From Merdicola sp963557785 (GTDB lineage: Bacteria; Bacillota; Clostridia; TANB77; CAG-508): 64,000 bases of DNA. Both the position numbers and the translations under genes were made by a program. Of this stretch, positions 17,004-26,579 are shown one piece after another. Each line of letters opens with the position of its first letter. The first letter of the stretch is position 1. Below the pieces are notes generated by a model. The model had not been told where the DNA came from. It searched no databases and saw nothing but the letters and a program-made list of their open reading frames with translations. The stretch spans positions 58,889 through 122,888 of the forward strand of contig CAUWBF010000004.1 of assembly GCA_963557785.1 (NCBI GenBank), read 5' to 3'.

Positions 17004-18188
17004 TTATAAACTTAAAATTTCTAATTTATCTTTATAAATAATTCCAGCTATATTTGTTCCAATTACGATATTTTTAATTTCTTGAAAAGAATGATATTTT
17101 TTAACAAGCCATCCATTAGTATTCACAAAATCAATTTCTGTACCATAGAATATAGCAATTGTATTATAATTTGCAATTATAGACTTAGGCACGGAATCAG
17201 CTATATAAGTACAAACCTTTTGAGAGTAAACATCAGTAATTTCTAATGTTACTTCTGCGAAAAGTCCAGAAGATTTTTCAGTCATACGCATGAAACTATC
17301 TTTTAAATGAATATCTGCAAATAAATCTTTTTTACTAGATAAGTCAACTATTTTTGTATCACTTTTATCCTGAATAATATGTATAGAAGTATCATACATA
17401 CATACTAATTTTCCTTTATCCTGATATTTTATATATGAAATAATTTCACCAGAATTTGCAGGATATATATATATTACAGAACTAGTAGGGTTTGAAGTAG
17501 CTGCTTCCATAGAAATTATTTTTACATAAGATTGCAAAGAGTTATCTGATGTATTAATTTCTGCTATTGCAAGATATTTATTATCATTAGATATTGAAAC
17601 ATCTATTGCTGTACTATCTGAAAAATATGTATAAAATAATTCATTACCATTTGGATCTATTGTAGTTACTCTATTTTTATGCGTTGTACCAGTTACAACA
17701 ACTGAAACATAACCATTTTTATTTACAGCGACTCTTACAATTTGACCTTCAACGTCTTTTTGCCATAAAATATTTTGACCATTTACTAAATAAATTTTCT
17801 GACTATTTTTTTCTCCGATTACTAAATATTGACCATTAGTGGCAGCAATAGGCGTTCCAATAGCTAAATCAATAGTAAACTCTTTCTTTCCAGAAGAAGA
17901 ATAGGCTGTTAATGAATTTTTATTTAGCAGTGCTATATATTTATCATACCCGTATATTGCGGTAATATCATCTGAATTAAATTCTATTGTAGGTAAATTA
18001 TCAGATGAAATATTTTTTCTAAAAATATAGTTATCTATAAAATCTCGAGTTGTATTATTTTTATTATACAAAACAAATAAAACACAAAAAATAATGAGTA
18101 GTAAAATAATTATTAATGAAATTACTACTTTCTTTTTATTAAGATTTTTTTTATTAGTATTATAAGAATTATATTCTAAAAGTTTCAT
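17004..18188 (-). CDS. DUF5711-like membrane-anchored beta-propeller protein
   Basis: 394 residues. One membrane helix (residues 20-42) near the N-terminus, then repeated short beta segments (YIALLNKNSLTAYSSSGK, YLVIGEKNSQKIYLVNGQ, YLAIAEINTSDNSLQS) typical of a WD/PQQ-like propeller outside the membrane. The order matches the DUF5711 family of Clostridia, recalled rather than computed. It lies between ykvI and cvpA with gaps of only 23 and 15 bases. Function unknown; the context suggests an envelope role. Confidence 0.7.
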   Translation of the reverse strand: MKLLEYNSYNTNKKNLNKKKVVISLIIILLLIIFCVLFVLYNKNNTTRDFIDNYIFRKNISSDNLPTIEFNSDDITAIYGYDKYIALLNKNSLTAYSSSGKKEFTIDLAIGTPIAATNGQYLVIGEKNSQKIYLVNGQNILWQKDVEGQIVRVAVNKNGYVSVVVTGTTHKNRVTTIDPNGNELFYTYFSDSTAIDVSISNDNKYLAIAEINTSDNSLQSYVKIISMEAATSNPTSSVIYIYPANSGEIISYIKYQDKGKLVCMYDTSIHIIQDKSDTKIVDLSSKKDLFADIHLKDSFMRMTEKSSGLFAEVTLEITDVYSQKVCTYIADSVPKSIIANYNTIAIFYGTEIDFVNTNGWLVKKYHSFQEIKNIVIGTNIAGIIYKDKLEILSL

Positions 18189-18211
18189 AATTTTCTCCCA
18201 TATTTTATTAA

Positions 18212-19259
18212 TTAATTTATATCAGTTTTAGGCATTTTTTTCAATAGTAGATATAAAATTTGTACAATTCCTAATAAACCAAAAATAGGATAAAAATTAG
18301 AAATAAGTATAGAAAAATTTATATTAGAAAATAGTACAGCAGAAAAGCAAATTAATGCAGTAATATACGAAAAATAATTACTTTTTCTAAAAATATTAAT
18401 AAAGCTATATCCGACTTGATATGGCAGAAGTAAAAATAGCAATAATAATTATAAAACCATAAATAAAATGATATATTGATCCCATATTTTTTACTATAAA
18501 TAACATAGGAATATCTAAAGAATTGATTATATTATTATCAATTAAAGATAATAAGTTTATAATAGACAAAGACAAAATGGTTAAAATTAAAAATATTAAA
18601 AAGCAAATATTTTTTAAATTGTTAGAATTTAAATTTATAATTAATTTATTTAATGAAATTATAACAGGAATTAATAAAATACTATTATAACTACTATACA
18701 AAATAGAACTTATTAACCAATTTAAATTGTAAAAAATATTATTAAAAGAATTAATATCTAAATTAATATTAATATTTTTAAGTGAAAATATAATTATAAT
18801 AATTATTAAAATTGGAATTAATAGAATATTAATTTTAACTATATTATTAATATTATTATTAAATAAATAAAAACATAATAAAGATATAATTATAATAGTA
18901 ATAAAATTATTAACATTATATGTTGCATTAAAAAAAGTAGCAAAACCAGAAATCATTATAATAAAAGAAATATATAAAAAAATATTAATAATAATAGTAA
19001 ATACTTTAGTAATAAAAATATTTCTATTATTAGTTATTAAAGATACTAAAGAATTGTAAGAGTCCAAATGAAAAAAATTAATTAATTTAATAGTTTTATA
19101 AATTATTAAACAAGTTAAAAAATTAGAAATAATTATTCCTATAATACCTAAATTACCATATTTACTGAAAAACAAAAAAATTTCCTTACCAGATGCAAAA
19201 CCAGCACCAATAATAGTTCCAATTAATACGAATATAATCTTTATAATATTTTTATTCAT
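18212..19259 (-). CDS. ykvI: YkvI-family membrane protein, needs a +1 frameshift
   Basis: A predicted transporter-like membrane protein. The gene is in two frames: 19259-18414 encodes about 282 residues (GTIIGAGFASGKEI near the start, then many hydrophobic helices) and 18412-18212 encodes the last 66. At the junction an extra C gives AGT CGG ATA TAG. Dropping it gives AGT GGA TAT AGC, restoring FTSAISSGYSFIN, a conserved stretch of this family. The merged product is about 348 residues, the usual length. The downstream part shows no decay. The SD GGGAGG lies in the 3' arm of a hairpin just upstream. DUF5711 and cvpA follow. The substrate of this family is not established. Confidence 0.78.
18411..18413 (-). 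other. +1 frameshift site at in-frame CGG, ykvI
   Basis: Zero frame reads TCA AGT CGG ATA TAG and stops. Skipping C gives TCA AGT GGA TAT AGC and joins the frame of the remaining 66 codons. Confidence 0.72.
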
Positions 19260-19261
19260 AA

Positions 19262-19296
19262 AAAACCTCCCACTAAAGTATATTGTGAGAGGTTTT
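19262..19296 (-). terminator. Hairpin between the ABC exporter genes and ykvI, containing the ykvI ribosome site
   Basis: On the minus strand AAAACCTCTCAC pairs with GTGGGAGGTTTT (one mismatch), followed by T residues and the ykvI ATG. The 3' arm holds GGGAGG, the ribosome site of ykvI. It can end the exporter transcript, and in read-through RNA it would hide the ykvI start. Confidence 0.72.
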
Positions 19297-19309
19297 AATA
19301 TATTATAAA

Positions 19310-20740
19310 TTATTTTTTATACTTTCTAATTATCCATACTATAATTCCAAGTAAAATAATTATTAAAGGAATAATAAATATAATAATACGTATTGTAAGA
19401 TCTTCAGAATCTGTAGCAGTATAAGTTACTGTATCAGTAGATTTTTTTATTGTTATTGAATCTTCTCTTTCAGTTAAATATGCTACTGTATTTAATAATA
19501 AATTATTATTATAACGTGAAAGAATTGGCTGAACAGATTTATTCTGTATTGTTAATGAATCTGTTGCAAACTTAACATCTGAATATAATATTAGTTTTGA
19601 ATTATTATCATTAACTTTTTTATTAAATTCTATACCAATATTAAATGGACCAGCTTCTTCATTATCACTTGCAAGAAGAGAAGTATTAGATAAATCAGTT
19701 CTAAAATATGAAGTACTTGATGATTTTAGGAAAGGTTTAGCAGTTACATTTAAATTTTCAAGTTCTTCGTCAGATACAGTATCAATCTTACTACTATCAA
19801 ATAAAACAACTAAAGGAGAGTTTGTATCTGAGGTAATAAAACTTTTTGTTATATCGTGATATGAAAGTGTTGGTGCAAAATAATTTGGAGTACTAGCAAA
19901 TATATTATTAGAATTACTTTCTCTTATAATACCTTTTGGAATACTTGCTCCATATAATTCTAGAATTTTATTTATATTAGTAAAAGATGAATCTATACTA
20001 GAAGATAACCAAAGGATATTTCCACCATTATTTATATAATTAATAATTTGTTCTGTTTCATAATCTGCAAAATCCTTTTGAGGATTAGCTATAAAAAGTA
20101 AATCACAATCTCCAGGAAATTCTGTAGAGAATAAGTCTAATGTAATAATATCATTTACTTCATTTGCAAGATAGGTTTGAAATATTTGCAAATCAGTAGA
20201 TTCACTATGTCCTGATAAGAAATAGATTTTAGGTTTTTTAGCTATTGTGGTATCAATAATTGCATTTGTTAATTTTTGTTCAGAAACATCGATAGTTTCA
20301 TAAGTTGTGTAATCGTATTCAGTTAAATCACTTAGTGATAATATTTTATATCTTTCAGGTGCTTGAACCACAATACCTTGTGAAGAATCGGTAACTTCAT
20401 ATTTTTCATATAAATCTGGTCTTTCGCTAGAATCAACAACCAAAACTTCGATTTTATCATTTATTCTAGAATACTGTTTTGCTAAATCAACAATTGTATA
20501 GCTATCATCTATTCCAAAAAAATAAATAGAAACATTTAATTTAACTTCACTTATTTTATTTTTAGTTTCATCTGATATTGAATATAATTTATTTCTAGTA
20601 ACATCAATTGTTTGTAAATCTAATTTATTTACCCCAATATTAATAAATAAAAAAGCTACTATAAGTAATGCTACTAAGATTATTGTTTTTGTATTATCTA
20701 TTAACCACTTTTTCTTTATAATTTCTAAGAACTTTTTCAA
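19310..20740 (-). CDS. GldG-family ABC transporter auxiliary protein
   Basis: 476 residues: an N-terminal membrane helix (about 17-37), a large external domain with LDLQTIDVTRNKLYSISDETK and KPKIYFLSGHSES typical of the GldG/ABC_transp_aux domain, and a C-terminal membrane helix (about 450-472) with a basic end. In Bacteroidetes GldA/F/G support gliding; in Firmicutes the same trio forms an exporter of unknown substrate. Start is TTG after AAAGGAGAA. It is the last gene of a three-gene operon with permease and ATPase. Confidence 0.85.
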   Translation of the reverse strand: MKKFLEIIKKKWLIDNTKTIILVALLIVAFLFINIGVNKLDLQTIDVTRNKLYSISDETKNKISEVKLNVSIYFFGIDDSYTIVDLAKQYSRINDKIEVLVVDSSERPDLYEKYEVTDSSQGIVVQAPERYKILSLSDLTEYDYTTYETIDVSEQKLTNAIIDTTIAKKPKIYFLSGHSESTDLQIFQTYLANEVNDIITLDLFSTEFPGDCDLLFIANPQKDFADYETEQIINYINNGGNILWLSSSIDSSFTNINKILELYGASIPKGIIRESNSNNIFASTPNYFAPTLSYHDITKSFITSDTNSPLVVLFDSSKIDTVSDEELENLNVTAKPFLKSSSTSYFRTDLSNTSLLASDNEEAGPFNIGIEFNKKVNDNNSKLILYSDVKFATDSLTIQNKSVQPILSRYNNNLLLNTVAYLTEREDSITIKKSTDTVTYTATDSEDLTIRIIIFIIPLIIILLGIIVWIIRKYKK

Positions 20741-20754
20741 AGTAATTCTCCTTT

Positions 20755-21435
20755 CTATTTTAAACTCTTTTTTCTTTGTAAAACAATCATTGTTAAAAGA
20801 GTAAATAACAATGTAAATGTTACATAAGTAACTATTTCATTTAATGCTATTTGTCCAGAAGGGAATTTTTCAAACATATTAATTAAAGAAAAAGCTTCTA
20901 AGTTAGAATTAAATCCTGGCATGAACCAAGTTAATATGAAAAATGCTATAGTTACAATAGAAGCAACTATTTGATTTTCTGTAATACTTGAAGCAAACAT
21001 ACCAAATGATATATACGCCATTCCTAATAATAAAAATCCCAATAATGTAGACAAAGCAGTAGGTAAATAAGGATTACCAAAATGTGTTAATATTATAAAA
21101 TATATAAATGTTAATAATTCAGATATTAATAAAATAAAAACAGCTGATAAAAATTTACCCAAAACAATACTTCCCATACTAACAGGAGAGGTAAATAATA
21201 TTTGGTCAGTTCCATTTCGTTTTTCTTCTGCAAACATTCTCATTGTAAGCAGAGGAGTTATAAATGTTAATATAGTAGATAATGAGAAAAACATATATTC
21301 AAAATTCATTGAACCATAGTAAATAACATCTACATAGAAAAATATGCTTGCCATAAATAAGAATAATCCAATAAAAATATAACCAATTGGAGATAGAAAA
21401 TAGCTTTTAATTTCCTTTTTTAAAACTGCTAACAT
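20755..21435 (-). CDS. ABC-2 type transporter permease (GldF-like)
   Basis: 226 residues with six membrane helices, opening LAVLKKEIKSYFLSPIGYIF, characteristic of ABC-2 permeases of the GldF type; RMFAEEKRNGTDQILFTSPV is the conserved cytoplasmic segment. Its ATG shares a base with the stop of the ATPase gene (TAATG), so translation is coupled. It forms the membrane channel of the exporter. Confidence 0.9.
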   Translation of the reverse strand: MLAVLKKEIKSYFLSPIGYIFIGLFLFMASIFFYVDVIYYGSMNFEYMFFSLSTILTFITPLLTMRMFAEEKRNGTDQILFTSPVSMGSIVLGKFLSAVFILLISELLTFIYFIILTHFGNPYLPTALSTLLGFLLLGMAYISFGMFASSITENQIVASIVTIAFFILTWFMPGFNSNLEAFSLINMFEKFPSGQIALNEIVTYVTFTLLFTLLTMIVLQRKKSLK

Positions 21436-22433
21436 TATTTTTTACCTCCTTTTTTTGATTTGTTTTTTGAATATGTATCTTCTACATTAGCTGAGTTATT
21501 TGAAGAATCTACTAATTTAATAAAAGCATCTTCTAAAGTAGATTCATCTTTTTTTAGCTCAAAGATGGTAATAGATTCCTTAGCAAAAGTTTCAAAAATT
21601 AATTTTCTTATATCATTATTATCTTTTGAAGTAATTAGGTATTGTTTTGTACCATCTTCATTATCTTTTACTAATTTTGAATCACTTATAAAATTGCAAA
21701 TTTCTAAAATATTTTCCATTTTATTGTTATTATCTTCTACAGTTACAAGAAGTGCAGAATTATCTTTTGACTTTTCTTCTAAATTTTTAGGGGTATCTTC
21801 AGCAATAATTTTACCATTATTTATAATAATAACTTTTTCACATAATTGACTTATTTCAGATAAAATATGTGAACTTATAATTAGCGTATGTTCTTTTCCT
21901 AATGATTTTATTAAAGCCCTTATTTCTGTAATTTGTTTTGGATCTAATCCAACAGTAGGTTCATCTAAAATAAGAACAGATGGATTACTAACTAAAGCAC
22001 CAGCCATACTAACACGCTGTTTAAAACCTCTAGAAAGGTTTTTAATAAGTTTATTTTGTACTTCAAATAAACCAGTATCTTTTAGAGCTTTTATAATATT
22101 ATCCTTTCTTTCTTTTTTAGGAACTCCTTTTAATTCAGCCATATAAGAAACAAATTCTTTAACAGTCATGTCCGTATAAAGAGGTACATTTTCAGGCATA
22201 TAGCCAATACATTTTTTTGCTTTTTTAGCTTGTTTTATGGTATCAAAATTATTAACAGTTATATTTCCTTCAGTTTGTTCAATATATCCAGTAATCATAT
22301 TCATTGTTGTACTTTTACCAGCACCGTTTGGACCTAAAAGACCAACAATTTCACCATCATTAATTGTAAAACTGATATTATCTACTGCAACAAAATTACC
22401 ATATTTTTTTGTAATATTTTTAACGCAAATCAC
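21435..22433 (-). CDS. ABC transporter ATP-binding protein (GldA-like)
   Basis: 332 residues. Walker A GLLGPNGAGKS (around residue 36), Q-loop region GYMPENVPLY, signature LSRGFKQR, Walker B VLILDEPTVGLDP and the switch histidine in IISSHIL are all present, followed by a C-terminal extension of about 100 residues as in drug/lipid-type exporter ATPases. GTG start after GGGAGGA. It leads the exporter operon and energises the permease downstream. Confidence 0.92.
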   Translation of the reverse strand: MICVKNITKKYGNFVAVDNISFTINDGEIVGLLGPNGAGKSTTMNMITGYIEQTEGNITVNNFDTIKQAKKAKKCIGYMPENVPLYTDMTVKEFVSYMAELKGVPKKERKDNIIKALKDTGLFEVQNKLIKNLSRGFKQRVSMAGALVSNPSVLILDEPTVGLDPKQITEIRALIKSLGKEHTLIISSHILSEISQLCEKVIIINNGKIIAEDTPKNLEEKSKDNSALLVTVEDNNNKMENILEICNFISDSKLVKDNEDGTKQYLITSKDNNDIRKLIFETFAKESITIFELKKDESTLEDAFIKLVDSSNNSANVEDTYSKNKSKKGGKK

Positions 22434-22560
22434 AGATAATTCCTCCCTTGATTAAATTTAAAAAAATATTATCACTTAAATTATATAAATTCAATAAAAC
22501 CAACATAAGTTTACTTACATTTCACAAAAAATTTACAATTAATAAAATATTAGTAAAAAT

Positions 22561-22578
22561 AATTCTCCGTAGAGAATT
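22561..22578. repeat. Inverted repeat upstream of the yhbY promoter
   Basis: AATTCTC-CGTA-GAGAATT, a perfect 7+7 palindrome ending six bases before the -35 box. It could be an operator; it has no T run and lies in a divergent promoter region, so it is not an obvious terminator. Confidence 0.4.
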
Positions 22579-22583
22579 TGCTA

Positions 22584-22612
22584 TTGATAAAAATATAAAA
22601 ATATATTAAAAT
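22584..22612 (+). promoter_or_regulatory. Sigma-A type promoter of yhbY
   Basis: TTGATA, 17-base spacer, TAAAAT, 39 bases before the ATG. The AT-rich repeats (ATATATTAAA twice) make the exact -10 uncertain. Confidence 0.5.
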
Positions 22613-22650
22613 ATATTAAAATGTGATAGAAATGAAAGAGGAGAAAAAAT

Positions 22651-22947
22651 ATGACTAGTAAACAAAGAGCATATTTAAGAAGTTTATCAAATAGAATCGA
22701 ACCAATATTTCAAATAGGAAAATCTGGAGTTACAGATGTATTAATAGAACAATTAAATAATGCATTAGAAGCTAGAGAATTAATAAAAATAAATATTTTA
22801 GAAACTGTACCAAGTTCTAAAAAAGATATTGCAGAAGAAGTATCTTTAAAAACGAACTCAGTTTTAGTTCAAATTCTAGGTAATAAAGTTACATTATATA
22901 AACCAAGAAAAAAAGATCCAAAAATAATTTTACCAAAAGATAAATAA
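22651..22947 (+). CDS. yhbY: YhbY family RNA-binding protein (CRM domain)
   Basis: 98 residues, whole length a CRM domain: TSKQRAYLRSLSNRIEPIFQIGKSGVTD with the GxxG-like GKSG loop, then LEARELIKINILE and a C-terminal beta strand. In E. coli YhbY associates with pre-50S ribosomal particles. AGAGGAG precedes the ATG. A G/C-containing hairpin (AGGGGCTC / GAGTCCCT, 22957-22985) ends the transcript weakly before dnaE. Confidence 0.92.
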   Translation: MTSKQRAYLRSLSNRIEPIFQIGKSGVTDVLIEQLNNALEARELIKINILETVPSSKKDIAEEVSLKTNSVLVQILGNKVTLYKPRKKDPKIILPKDK

Positions 22948-23053
22948 TATTAGAGAGGGGCTCAGAGAACAAGAAAGAGTCCCTTTTGTATTAATTGATT
23001 TTAAAGAAAAATGTGATAAAATATAGTAAACTATAGAGAAAGGAAAAAAGGTC

Positions 23054-26000
23054 ATGTCAGATTTTGTACATCTACATATACATAGTGAATTTAGTCTTTT
23101 AGACGGAGCAATAAGAATAAAAGATTTACCAGTTAGAGCAAAAGAATTAGGTATGAAAGCAATAGCCATAACAGATCATGGTGTTATGTATGGTGTAATT
23201 GACTTTTATAAAGCATGTAAAAAAGAAGGAATAAAGCCAATAATTGGTTGTGAGGTGTATGTAGCAACAAAAAGTAGATTTGACAAAGGACCAGAAGATA
23301 AAAAATACAATCACTTAATATTACTTGCAAAAAATAATCAAGGATATAAAAATTTAAGTAAATTAGTTTCTATAGGTTTTATAGATGGATATTACTATAA
23401 ACCACGTATAGATTTAGAAGTACTCGAAAAATATAGTGAAGGACTAATATGCCTTAGTGCTTGCTTAGCAGGAGCAGTTAACCAAGAAATATTAAATGGA
23501 AATATGGAAAAAGCTGAAGAAACAGCTTTATGGTATAAAAGAGTATTTAAAGACGACTATTATTTGGAGCTACAAAATAATGGTATAAAAGAACAAGTGA
23601 TGGTTAATCAAAAATTAGTTCAAATAGCAAGAAAGTTAGATATTCCAATAGTAGGAACAAATGATGCTCATTACTTAAGAAAAGAAGATAGTTATAATCA
23701 CGAAGTATTATTATGTATTCAAACAGGAAAAAGAATGAGCGATGTAGACAGAATGAGATTTGATACAGAAGAGTTATATGTAAAATCACCAGAAGAGATG
23801 ACGGAATATTTTAAAAACTTACCAGATGCTATTGAAAATACTGTGAAAATTGCAGATAAATGCAATGTTGATTTTGAATTTGGAAACACTATACTTCCAA
23901 ATTATGAAGTACCAGCAGAATATCCAACTCATTATGATTATCTAAAAAAATTATGTGATGATGGGATAAAAGAAAGATATGGAGAAAACCCATCAAAAGA
24001 AATATTAGATAGAGCAGAATATGAAATAGGCGTAATTAAAAAGATGGGTTATGTAGATTATTATTTAATAGTATGGGATTTCATACATTATGCAAAATCT
24101 AATGGAATACCTGTAGGACCAGGACGTGGTTCAGGAGCGGGTTCTATTTTAGCATATGCAATAGGAATTACAGATATAGATCCTATGAAATATAATTTAC
24201 TTTTTGAAAGATTTTTAAATCCAGAAAGAATAAGTATGCCTGATTTTGACGTTGACTTTTGTTATGAAAGAAGATCAAAAGTTATTGAATATGTTGAAAA
24301 AAAATATGGACATGATCACGTATCACAGATTATAACATTTGGAACAATGTCTGCAAGAATGGTAATTAGAGATGTAGGAAGAGCTTTAGACATGCCATAT
24401 GCTGAATGCGATAAGCTTGCAAAAATGATTCCAAATGAAATTCATATAACAATAGGTAAAGCTCTAGAGCAAAATAAAGAATTAAAACAATTATATGATG
24501 AAAATTTAGAAATAAGAAAAATGTTAGATATTGCCATGGCACTTGAAGGAATGCCAAGACAGGCATCTACTCATGCATGTGGAGTAGTAATAACAAAAGA
24601 ACCAGTAGATACATATGTACCTTTATATGTAAGAGATAATCAAATATCAACTCAATATATAATGACAACACTAGAAGAATTAGGGCTTTTGAAAATGGAC
24701 TTTTTAGGGCTAAGAACTCTTACAGTTATTGATGATGCGATAAAACTAGTAAAATACAATAGAAATATAGATGTTGAATTTGACAAAGATATGAACGATC
24801 CAAATGTATACAAATTATGGCAAGAGGGTAAATCATGTGGAATATTTCAGTTTGAAAGTCAAGGTATGACAAACTTTATGAAGGAACTAAAGCCAGACTG
24901 CTTAGAAGATATAATAGCCGGAGTTTCTTTATACAGACCTGGACCGATGGATCAAATACCAAGATATATAAAAAATAAAAAAGATCCAGAACATGCAGAA
25001 TACACACATCCAGCATTAGAGCCAATTTTAAATGTAACATATGGATGTATGGTATATCAAGAACAAGTAATGCAAATAGTAAGAGATTTAGCAGGGTACT
25101 CATTAGGTAGAGCAGATTTAGTAAGACGTGCTATGGGAAAGAAAAAATTAGATGTAATGGCTAAAGAAAGAGAATACTTTATACATGGTCAAACAGATGA
25201 TGAAGGTAATATTATCATACCAGGATGTATAAGAAATGGTATAGATGAAGTATCAGCAAACAAAATATTTGATGAAATGGCCGAATTTGCAAAATATGCA
25301 TTTAATAAATCTCATGCTGCAGCATATGCAGTAGTATCCTATAGAACAGCATATTTAAAAGCATATTATCCAGAAGAATTTATGGCAGCAACATTAAATA
25401 GTTTTTTAGGAAATTTAGATAAAGTACCAGTTTATATAGATGAGTGTAAAAGATTAGGAATACAAATACTTAAACCAGATATTAATAAAAGTTATACAAA
25501 ATTCACAGTAGATAATGGAAAAATAAGATTTGGATTAGGAAGTATAAAAAATGTAGGAATTGCAGCTGTTGATTCAATAGTTAAAGAGAGAAAAGAAAAT
25601 GGCGATTTTAGTAGCTTTACAGATTTCTGTGAAAGAATGCAAGGAGAGGCTGTAAATAAAAAATGCATAGAAAGCTTAATAAGAGCAGGAACTTTTGATG
25701 AATTCAAAGAAAATAGAGCAACTTTACTTGCATCATTTGAAAATATATTAGATACAATTCAAGATACAAATAGAAAAAGTTTTTCTGGACAAGTTACAAT
25801 GTTTGACTTAGGTCAAAGTAGTGAAGAAAATAATATAAATGAATTAAAATATAATTATACAGAACTTCCTGAATTATCTGAAAAAGAATTATTATTTATG
25901 GAAAAGGAGATGCTTGGTTTATATATTTCTGGACATCCACTTGAGAAAATCAGGAGATTAATAGAAGAACAAACAAATATAAATACGATGCAAATGCATA

Positions 26001-26533
26001 GCATAAACGATAATGAAGAAATAGAAAATAAAAGACAAGAATTTGAAGATGGACAAAATGTAAGATATGCCGGAATAATTACTAGTGTAAAGAAAAAATA
26101 TACAAAAAATAATAAAATAATGGCATTTGTAACTATAGAAGATTTATATGGAACAGCAGAAATAATTATATTTGAAAATTGTTATCAAAATTGTTCAAAT
26201 ATATTAATTGAAGACAATATAGTTTTAGTTGAAGGAAGACTAAGTATTAGAGAAGATGAAGAAACTAAAATTGTAGCAAGAGAAATCAAAGAATTAAAAG
26301 CAAAAAAGAGAACAGTATTAAATATAAATATTGATAACTTAGAAGAAACAGAAAAAAAGAAATTAAGGGGAGCAATTAAATACTTTTCTGGAGAAAAAAA
26401 TAATATGCAAGTTCAAGTAACTGAAAATAGTGAAGCAAAATCTTGTGGAGCAATTTATTTGAATGATGAAATATTAGAAGAATTTAAAAGCTTAATTGGA
26501 GAAAATAGAGTTAACTTAATTGAAGTAGATTAA
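23054..26533 (+). CDS. dnaE: DNA polymerase III alpha subunit DnaE
   Basis: 1159 residues, the usual DnaE length. An N-terminal PHP domain starts with HLHIHSEFSLLDGA and keeps its metal-binding histidines. The C-family polymerase core has GPGRGSGAGS, the catalytic PDFDVDF motif near residues 396-402 and GIFQFESQGM. The fingers, the tandem helix-hairpin-helix region and a C-terminal OB-fold (VRYAGIITSVKK) follow. It synthesises DNA in the replisome; low-GC Firmicutes also use PolC, so DnaE may serve primer extension or lagging-strand work. A TTGATT / TAAAAT promoter lies 30-60 bases upstream. Of its 1159 codons none is CGG, although CGT and CGA occur. Confidence 0.97.
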   Translation: MSDFVHLHIHSEFSLLDGAIRIKDLPVRAKELGMKAIAITDHGVMYGVIDFYKACKKEGIKPIIGCEVYVATKSRFDKGPEDKKYNHLILLAKNNQGYKNLSKLVSIGFIDGYYYKPRIDLEVLEKYSEGLICLSACLAGAVNQEILNGNMEKAEETALWYKRVFKDDYYLELQNNGIKEQVMVNQKLVQIARKLDIPIVGTNDAHYLRKEDSYNHEVLLCIQTGKRMSDVDRMRFDTEELYVKSPEEMTEYFKNLPDAIENTVKIADKCNVDFEFGNTILPNYEVPAEYPTHYDYLKKLCDDGIKERYGENPSKEILDRAEYEIGVIKKMGYVDYYLIVWDFIHYAKSNGIPVGPGRGSGAGSILAYAIGITDIDPMKYNLLFERFLNPERISMPDFDVDFCYERRSKVIEYVEKKYGHDHVSQIITFGTMSARMVIRDVGRALDMPYAECDKLAKMIPNEIHITIGKALEQNKELKQLYDENLEIRKMLDIAMALEGMPRQASTHACGVVITKEPVDTYVPLYVRDNQISTQYIMTTLEELGLLKMDFLGLRTLTVIDDAIKLVKYNRNIDVEFDKDMNDPNVYKLWQEGKSCGIFQFESQGMTNFMKELKPDCLEDIIAGVSLYRPGPMDQIPRYIKNKKDPEHAEYTHPALEPILNVTYGCMVYQEQVMQIVRDLAGYSLGRADLVRRAMGKKKLDVMAKEREYFIHGQTDDEGNIIIPGCIRNGIDEVSANKIFDEMAEFAKYAFNKSHAAAYAVVSYRTAYLKAYYPEEFMAATLNSFLGNLDKVPVYIDECKRLGIQILKPDINKSYTKFTVDNGKIRFGLGSIKNVGIAAVDSIVKERKENGDFSSFTDFCERMQGEAVNKKCIESLIRAGTFDEFKENRATLLASFENILDTIQDTNRKSFSGQVTMFDLGQSSEENNINELKYNYTELPELSEKELLFMEKEMLGLYISGHPLEKIRRLIEEQTNINTMQMHSINDNEEIENKRQEFEDGQNVRYAGIITSVKKKYTKNNKIMAFVTIEDLYGTAEIIIFENCYQNCSNILIEDNIVLVEGRLSIREDEETKIVAREIKELKAKKRTVLNINIDNLEETEKKKLRGAIKYFSGEKNNMQVQVTENSEAKSCGAIYLNDEILEEFKSLIGENRVNLIEVD

Positions 26534-26537
26534 TTTT

Positions 26538-26573
26538 AAAGAGAATATTACTAATTGTAATATTCTCTTTTTT
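26538..26573. terminator. Terminator between dnaE and the convergent Mg2+ ATPase
   Basis: 13-base stem AAAGAGAATATTA and its complement around CTAATTG, T-rich on both sides. Confidence 0.88.
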
Positions 26574-26579
26574 AAAATA

